Shown one piece after another: positions 57,704 to 64,000 of a stretch of DNA of 64,000 bases. Position numbers and translations under genes: made by a program. The notes under the pieces were generated by a model, which saw only the letters and a program-made list of their open reading frames with translations, was not told the DNA's origin and searched no databases. The stretch covers positions 572,023,241 through 572,087,240 of the forward strand of contig NC_081410.1 of assembly GCF_030272615.1 (NCBI RefSeq), written 5' to 3'. The stretch comes from Cryptomeria japonica. Taxonomy: Eukaryota; Streptophyta; Pinopsida; Cupressales; Cupressaceae. Position 1 is the stretch's first letter, and every line of letters starts with the position of its first letter.

Positions 57704-60700
57704 AAGAATACTTAAATAGTGATAATAAACTTATTCTTTCAATGGAGAAATTTTGGTAAAGGTAATCTGATATAAGAAACTCAAAATAAAAGATTTAAGG
57801 TTTTTTTCTTTTTTCTTTTTTTTGGAATCACCTTTTGAATATTTGGTAACTTTTTCTTGAAATGTGAAGTATTTTCATTGAGGTAGCACATTTCATTGAT
57901 AAATTTCTACTAATTTATTAAATTGATCATATCCAATTCTACATTTAATTTAAGTATGGTTTTTCAGCTATATTACAAATTAAATAGTTTAATGAAATAG
58001 TATATGATAATGTGTTGGAGGTGAATAAAAGGTATAGTGAGATATGATAACCTACTTAAGAGAGTCACCTAAACAATAATAATAAAAAAAATAAATCATT
58101 TTCTAGCTTACTTTTGTATGTTTCTTTCATGTTTTAAGGGAGAATTATTTTCACTTCTAAATTATAAACTAAAAGTCTTGGGTTAGATTCATAATTTCTT
58201 TTTATTATTCACAGTCCTTGTCAAGTTGCGCACTATGACCTCATCGACTTAAGTGCCAATATTTCTTCAAGTAAGTTAGGTTTTTCACACACTTTTAAGA
58301 CAAGCAATGATGTACACTTGGGGGGTTATTTTTTTGTGTTCTTATTATTTGGAAACATTATAGGTTTCATTATTATTAAGTTCATTAATTCTTATTTTGC
58401 CCAATAATTAATTTTAATGCCCACATATTCCTTCTTGCTTGTCTAATTAATTTTTTCCATTGTCATTGACTGCTAAATCTAACTTAACTTTATTTTAGAA
58501 GTAGTCATTCTTTGACTTGGATCTTTTCTTTGACTATATTTTTTATTAGGGGAAAAAAAAAAATTGGAGGCACCCAAAACCCCTTACAATAGGTTTCTAA
58601 GGGATCCAAAACCCTCTAGAATTAGAGAGGAATCCAGAACCCACAAATAGAAAGCTGCAAATAGATACAAACAAAGACTAAACATAGCTCACCAACAACC
58701 AAACATTAGAAGAGTAGCAAAGACAAAACAAAGACCCCTAAAGTGTCTAAACCATTAGAAAAAACATGTCATAAATAAAAGAGATCCAAGGCTTTTTATA
58801 GGCTCCCTTAACTTGAACATTGGGTTTTATAAAGGATCCCAAAACCTTAACAATTAAATTCACAAGGAAAAACCATAAAGAACAAACTGGAACTAACTGA
58901 GCCTCCTAGGAAAGCACATGCAAGACAAGAATCAGGGGGTTTTGAAAGGCACCCCAAACCTTCAAATTGGGTTTTGAAATGGCTCCTAAAACCATCAAGT
59001 TGAAAATAGCAAAGCCTCTCCACCTGAAAGTCAGCATCCCTCCAGCACTACCCCTCTCTACCTTAATAGAAAAAGGACCCACCTCAATAGGACTAGAAGA
59101 AAGAAAAACCAATAACAGGAAGAGAAAAAAATGATTCAACCCCACAACCAAGTAGTCAAAAATATAAGCGGACCACATAGTGCAACAACCAACCCCTCCC
59201 ACCTAGCAAGACACCACCTCCATAGGCATTGCCACTACCTCAATAGGAATAGTGAAAGAGGAAGAGGAAAGAAAAATAAGCCAAACCCACACCATGGCCA
59301 CAAGAGAAAAATCCACCTCGATAGGAGTCAAATAGGGGAGAACGCATCTAAGAACAACATTTTCCCATTTGAGAAGAAAAACCTTTAAGCTTTAGCAACA
59401 CCAAAAGAATTAAACCCTAACCAAAAATAAACCTTGGCTAGCCCAGACCCTTCAAAACTACTAGCAATTGCCTGACCATCGAGAAAAATAGAGCCACCAA
59501 GAGCACAAGGACCAACAAAAATGCTTAAAAGAAGCAAAGCAATAAGCCCCCCCAAACAGCCAAAGACCGCAAAAACCACAATAGGGTTTTGTAGAGCCAC
59601 GAATCCCACAACAAAGGGGAATGCAAAGCCAAGCCAGACCTCCAAATGAGCAAAAATCCAAACCCATTAGAGCATGGAGGCCAAGCACCAACCCTAGCAT
59701 ATGGAGAGGAACAATTTATCATAAAAAAATCAGCATCGATCCTAGGACCACAACAAAGATCAGAGAATAGGGGCAACAAATAGCAACATCTCACCCCATA
59801 ATGAAAGAGTATGCACAAAAATGAACATGGGTGCAATAAAGACAACCACTGAGGGGTGCAAACAACCACAAAAGAGTGTAGAAACATGGGGCAAGCAACA
59901 ACTTGCCTACCATCTTCATCGTTGTCATCCCCTTCAAAATCCTTTTCAACATCTCCTCTAGCCCCTCCACCTGAAAACCTAGCAGAACACCCACTCATGC
60001 CCACCATCTCTTAGACTCCTTTTTCTTTGCTTATATTATTTCATAAATAAATACATTAGATTTTGATGATCCATAATATTACATCTTGTATTTTTCTAGA
60101 TTTGAGTACATTAATCTCCTTTCACAAACTTTATGGATCACATTCCATTATTAGTCATCAAAATGTAAAGAGTGAGAGATGATGAAAATATTTCAATTAC
60201 ATTCTAATGACAAATCATGGAGTGTGATCCAAAAATTTGATAGACAAATATTCAATTGATCGAGAAAATATATTTTCAATACATGAATGAAGCCCAATCT
60301 CATGTTTGTTTATTTCATAAAACAATTACCACTAGTTTTTCACATATGGTGGACATCAAATATATCAAAAAATAATGTTGTATATATTAATTTAAGGATA
60401 GGCATTGTGGATATTTTATAAAATCATATACCAAATATCCATGTGGCCTTTTTGTTTTTTTATATTAGTTCTAGAACATTGTATGAGATTGCTTAATGTT
60501 TCCTCTATCTTATTGTCAACAACTTGTCTCTTATTGTGGAATGCAAATTGAGATGATAGTTTATATCCTCATATTAATTAAATGCTATACAACACCTGAA
60601 AAGCACATGCAATCACAATCATAAGCTTTACTTTACAAAGCCACACGATGAGGGAAACAATCACTTCTACAAATAAACTCCAAGAAAAAAAAAGAAAAGA

Positions 60701-60845
60701 AAAGGAAAAAGCCAAACACATATTGTAAAAACGGAACAATTTATAAATAATTTCATTTTTATGCTGTACTACTCATATCTAATAGTTGTTCAAATATAAT
60801 TATCTAATTTTAAGACTTAATCACAATTAGCTAGTCAATAAATGT
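57704..60845. other. Intergenic DNA with a degenerate interspersed repeat block
   Basis: 57704-58550 and 60010-60845 are AT-rich without features. Between 58560 and 59010 a phrase like GGATCCxAAAACCxT...GGTTTTxxAAxGG recurs at least five times in degraded form, and a CACCTCAATAGGAxTAG phrase recurs between 59080 and 59330. Open frames on the minus strand (59525-60007, 59385-59645, 58906-59202) give Cys/Leu/Trp-rich translations with no motif I recognise. Possibly an old non-LTR retroposon; not established. Confidence 0.35.
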
Positions 60846-60851
60846 TTTATT
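60846..60851 (-). terminator. Candidate poly(A) signal of the P450 gene
   Basis: AATAAA on the minus strand, about 120 bases after the stop codon. Plausible by position only; the region is AT-rich. Confidence 0.35.
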
Positions 60852-60971
60852 AAGACGTCATGTAAAACAAACTACTAGACTTCTCTATTGACCTAATACT
60901 ACTTTAATATTACAACGTATTTTTATAAAAATTGCAATTCTGTAAACACTACACCTCCTTGGAAAGAAATA

Positions 60972-62580
60972 CTAGTAAATATGATGATGGAGACGTGGCA
61001 CAGGGATTGCTTTAAACTCTTTGAATGTAGTTCCAAACTCATCCGTTATGTCCGCCATGTCCATAAGCTCACATCGCTTCCCGTCTGCAAGTTTCCACTC
61101 AAATGAGTGAAGTAAAGAAGCTAAAACAAAATGAACCATACGGCTTGCCAATGGAACCGCCGGACAAATTCTTCTTCCCGCTCCGAATGGAATTAGCTCA
61201 AAGTTTTGTCCACTGTATTCTATCTTGCTATTCTCTCCCTCCAAAAATCTTTCGGGCATAAACTCCAAGGGATTGTTCCAAATTGAAGGGTCCCTCCCAA
61301 TGGCCCACGCGTTCACTATCACCTGGCTGTCTTTGGGTATCAGAAATCCCCCGATCTCGCAGGAGCTTTCGGCTTTGTGGGGGAGCAACAATGGAACGGC
61401 CGGGTGCAATCGGAATATTTCCTTCACTGCTGCATGGAGATAAGGCATATGATCTACATCAGATTCTTCCACTCTTCTCTTGTAACCAACTACTTCGTCC
61501 AATTCCTCTCGGACTCGGTTCAATTTCTGCGGATTCCGAATGATTTCTGCCATACCCCATTCTATTGTTGTAGTGACCGTTTCAGTACCCGCAACAAACA
61601 ATTCCTGAAAACAAAGACCACAATTAGAGATCTCACAAATACCAAAGATTCATAAACCTTTAAAAAAATATTATGTTTTCACTACTACTCACAGCTATCA
61701 AGGCTCGAATACCAACGAGAGTGAAATCTTCACTTCTGAAATCAAGCAGAACATCAAGAAAATCCTTCTCAGAATCGTTAGGCTTAACGCTTTGGCTACT
61801 GGTGGCAAGCCTTTTCTGTATGAATGTATCAGAAAAGTCATACAATACTTTGAAGTACCTGGCCATCTGACGGGACACGCCCTGGGGGTCGAGCAACCGG
61901 AGAAACGGAAAAAAGTCCACCAAATTGGGCTTCCCGAGGAGCTTCATTACTTTCCAAATGGTATCCTTGAGCTCCGCAGAAGCTGGATTGTGAGGATCGA
62001 AGACGGTTGTGCTGAAGATCATGTTGCCTAACAAATTTAGAGACGTGCAGAACACCATCTGCCCAATATCCACAACCTTTCCCTTGTCCTCGAATATGAG
62101 TCGAATCGTGCGAAATACTTGGTCTTTTCTGAGGTGTTGTAAAGCATCCAGTCTTTTAGGGCTGAAAAGCTCAACAGTTGAAATACGTCGGAGATAGCGC
62201 CAGTAAGGGCCGTATTCTCCCCAAACTAGCGAGGACTTGTGATGGGAAAGGGACTTAAGTGCTTCTAGCACCTGTCGTCCCGCGAAGATGTGGTCGTGTG
62301 TTTTAAGGAGCTCCTTTGCCATGGCAGGAGAAGAGACGACCACTGTTGTTTTCATGCCCAGACAGAGTGTCATGAGTGGGCCGTATTGCAGAGAGAGGTC
62401 ATACATAGACTCTTGCGGCCTTTTCCCCAGCTGAAAGAGGTTTCCCACAATAGGCCATGCAGGAGGCCCTGGGGGAAGAGGAAGCCTTACTCTATTCGCC
62501 CTTCTCCATAGGAAGAAGAGTAATAAGAGTGAACAAGTGGTAAGGAGCAGAGAGGACCAAGAAAGCGGCGGAATACCCAT
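60972..62580 (-). CDS. Cytochrome P450, CYP71 clan (CYP76-like), two exons, 506 residues
   Basis: Exon 1 is 62580-61693 (296 codons), exon 2 is 61604-60972 (210 residues plus TAG). The phase-0 intron joins ...RALIA to ELFVAGTETV. Visible features: N-terminal ER anchor (about residues 7-25); proline hinge LPLPPGPPAWPIVGN (33-47); WRYLRR of helix C; I-helix AGTET (301-305); ExxR as EIFR (358-361); PERF (413-416); heme loop FGAGRRICP with Cys443. Length and motifs are those of an intact ER-bound monooxygenase using NADPH-P450 reductase. MAKELLKTHD, FAGR and FSPKRLDALQHLR recall the CYP76 family, many members of which oxidise terpenoids; family and substrate are inference. It is unlike Taxus CYP725 enzymes, which belong to another clan. 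An in-frame ATG at 62625 lies upstream, but the TATA position favours 62580. No disruption seen. Confidence 0.93.
61605..61692 (-). other. P450 intron, 88 bp
   Basis: Donor GTGAGT right after codon GCT (Ala296) and acceptor TTTGTTTTCAG before GAA (Glu297). Phase 0, just before the I-helix, the classic position of the conserved A-type P450 intron in plants. Unspliced reading continues into stops. Confidence 0.92.
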
Positions 62581-62631
62581 GTTAGCTGTAAACAAAGAGA
62601 AGCTTATTTTCTTTGGTTTCCCCATATAGTG

Positions 62632-62640
62632 TATTTTATA
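62632..62640 (-). promoter_or_regulatory. TATA box of the P450 gene
   Basis: TATAAAATA on the minus strand. Plant start sites lie about 25-35 bases downstream, here near 62605-62615. That is downstream of the ATG at 62625, so the first ATG in the transcript should be 62580. Confidence 0.65.
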
Positions 62641-62645
62641 GGCAG

Positions 62646-64000
62646 AATCGTATCGATGGACTCAGTGTCGTCCGTCTTTGGTTTACATCTACCCGGGTAG
62701 AAAGTCTTCAACGATGGGAACGCCCAACAGACTACGACCGAGCAAGTTTTTTTTTGAAGTACTATATTTGGTAAAACTTTGAGGCGGTCTCGAGTGATGG
62801 CTATTAACTAGGTCAAATATTGTAGGCTAAGTATTTGAGAGAATGTATTCCTTTATGTTACATATGTTCAAGTATCATGTTGAGGGAGATTGAATCTCAT
62901 GACTTTATGTTTTATGACATGAAGTTCTAAGCAATCGAATGAGACTTCAACTAAATAGATAATGCATCTAATTACTATATAAAAAAGAATTACATTTGAT
63001 CATATCTTATCCCTATTCACACCTATTTTTTATATTTTTTACACTTATTTACATATATTATTGTCTTTCATATTTAGACATTCATTACTTCATTGCATGG
63101 ATATGACACTTGAAATTCAAAATCATATTCAAATTTCACCAACTTCCACTAAAATATTTATGTAGGGATCAAAATCTAGTTTTGATTGTATTTATTTATT
63201 AATTGAAAATCCAAATATGACTATTTTTTTCTTTTCAATTAATTGAAAATAGGGTCAAACGTGCATTCTAAACCATCATAGACATTGCCAACTTCCACTC
63301 CTATTATTCTTGTCATGAGCCTACTCGGTACAGGTTTTGCATAACTATTGCTATATTTTTTGAATTTAAAAACCATCATTTAGACATTAATTCATATCCT
63401 AGAATTTTTCAATAACCTATCACTTCAAAAAACATTGACAAATATGAATATTTCAAATTAAATTACATAGAAGAATATAATATAGTTAGTTATCTTAATA
63501 TTTTATTTAAATTATTGCTACCAATGCACACATATACTAGAGATATAGCTATTAGGTTCAACTTTGAGTCAATTGTTTGGTTTGGGTTTCAGTTTTAAGG
63601 TGTTTATGAGGGTAACTTTACAATCATGTATATGATTGTGGTTATATAGCTAGGTTAGATCAATGTTAGATACAATTGGATTATCTTAATGATTAGATTC
63701 AATTAGATAAGACAAATAAAATGAGGGTACATGCATATAAGCATTGGGATAAGTGATAATCATAAGAATATGAGCATGTTTCATTAGGCACATAAACCCA
63801 AATATGGTCAAATTATGCCATTTCTAGCTATACAAATACATTAAGATATTTAAACTAGGCACAAAACTATATATAAAAATAAATTAAGAATACTTTTTTT
63901 AGCATTATATTTTTCTCCCATTTTGAGATGTGTTTGAATCACTAGGTAGTAACCATTCATCTCTATGTCTTTAGTATTGTCAAATATGCATAAATTAAAT
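62646..64000. other. P450 upstream region and AT-rich intergenic DNA
   Basis: No further gene, RNA or repeat that I can support. Apart from the first ~150 bases it is strongly AT-rich. Confidence 0.4.

Noticed and set aside
59385-60007. Minus-strand frames of up to 160 residues rich in Cys, Leu and Trp
   Set aside because: No recognisable motif, start context or neighbour support; they overlap in several frames as expected from local composition.
62581-62625. Upstream in-frame ATG of the P450 gene at 62625
   Set aside because: It lies only about 7-15 bases from the TATA box, upstream of the expected transcription start, and adds a non-hydrophobic extension before the anchor.
1-64000. CRISPR arrays, operons or other prokaryotic features
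   Set aside because: Repeats are LTRs, microsatellites or minisatellites. The gene has a spliceosomal intron and the elements are plant retrotransposons.

Overview
This is nuclear DNA of a plant with a large, repeat-rich genome. The evidence is plant-type Copia and Gypsy LTR retrotransposons nested several deep, a tRNA-derived SINE, a TRIM, long trinucleotide arrays, and one plant A-type cytochrome P450 gene with a single short phase-0 intron. A conifer or other gymnosperm is my best guess from the style of the nest and the P450. That is inference; no marker here proves the species.

Layout. Positions 1-40064 are one nest of six LTR elements, resolved from LTR pairs and target-site duplications (TSDs). 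The outermost is element G (+ strand, left end outside the window). It is seen as a coding remnant at 1-548, polypurine tracts at 38751-38931 and a 3' LTR at 38932-40064. Element A (549-38745, +, Gypsy, Tat-like, TSD CCTAC) sits in G just 3' of its ORF. Three elements sit inside A: element F (3089-9770, -, TSD AGATT), element D (12340-25639, +, Copia, TSD GAAAC/GGAAC) and element B (29864-37670, +, TSD GGTAT, inside A's 3' LTR). Element E (12800-20457, -, Copia, TSD CCATT) sits in D, directly on its primer-binding site. Deepest path: G > A > D > E. Beyond the nest come degenerate AT-rich DNA, a 350-bp TRIM (43971-44320), two trinucleotide microsatellites flanking a SINE (46136-47108), element C (49524-57698, -, TSD AAAGG) and, at 60972-62580 on the minus strand, the one conventional gene: a CYP71-clan (CYP76-like) P450 of 506 residues.

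How the parts relate. E, F and G share a Sirevirus-like 3' architecture with three successive purine tracts before the LTR. E carries a recognisable but broken gag-pol. F has coiled-coil/zinc-knuckle gag sequence followed by a large protein that is not pol. G ends in a related coiled-coil sequence, so F and G look like members of a non-autonomous lineage with its own gene. B and C share LTR tips, primer-binding site and polypurine tract. Each has one long protein (1013 and 1058 residues) without reverse transcriptase, RNase H or integrase, so both look like non-autonomous partners of a Gypsy/Tat-like element. Both carry a recurrent ~82-bp imperfect palindrome and a GC-rich hairpin minisatellite whose copy number differs between the two LTRs of one element.

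Most old ORFs are broken, often where a glutamine, arginine or tryptophan codon could have become a stop by a C-to-T change on one strand, as expected for methylated, silenced repeats. The P450 looks intact: anchor, proline-rich hinge, I-helix, ExxR, PERF and heme-cysteine motifs are present, and a TATA box favours the second of two in-frame ATGs.
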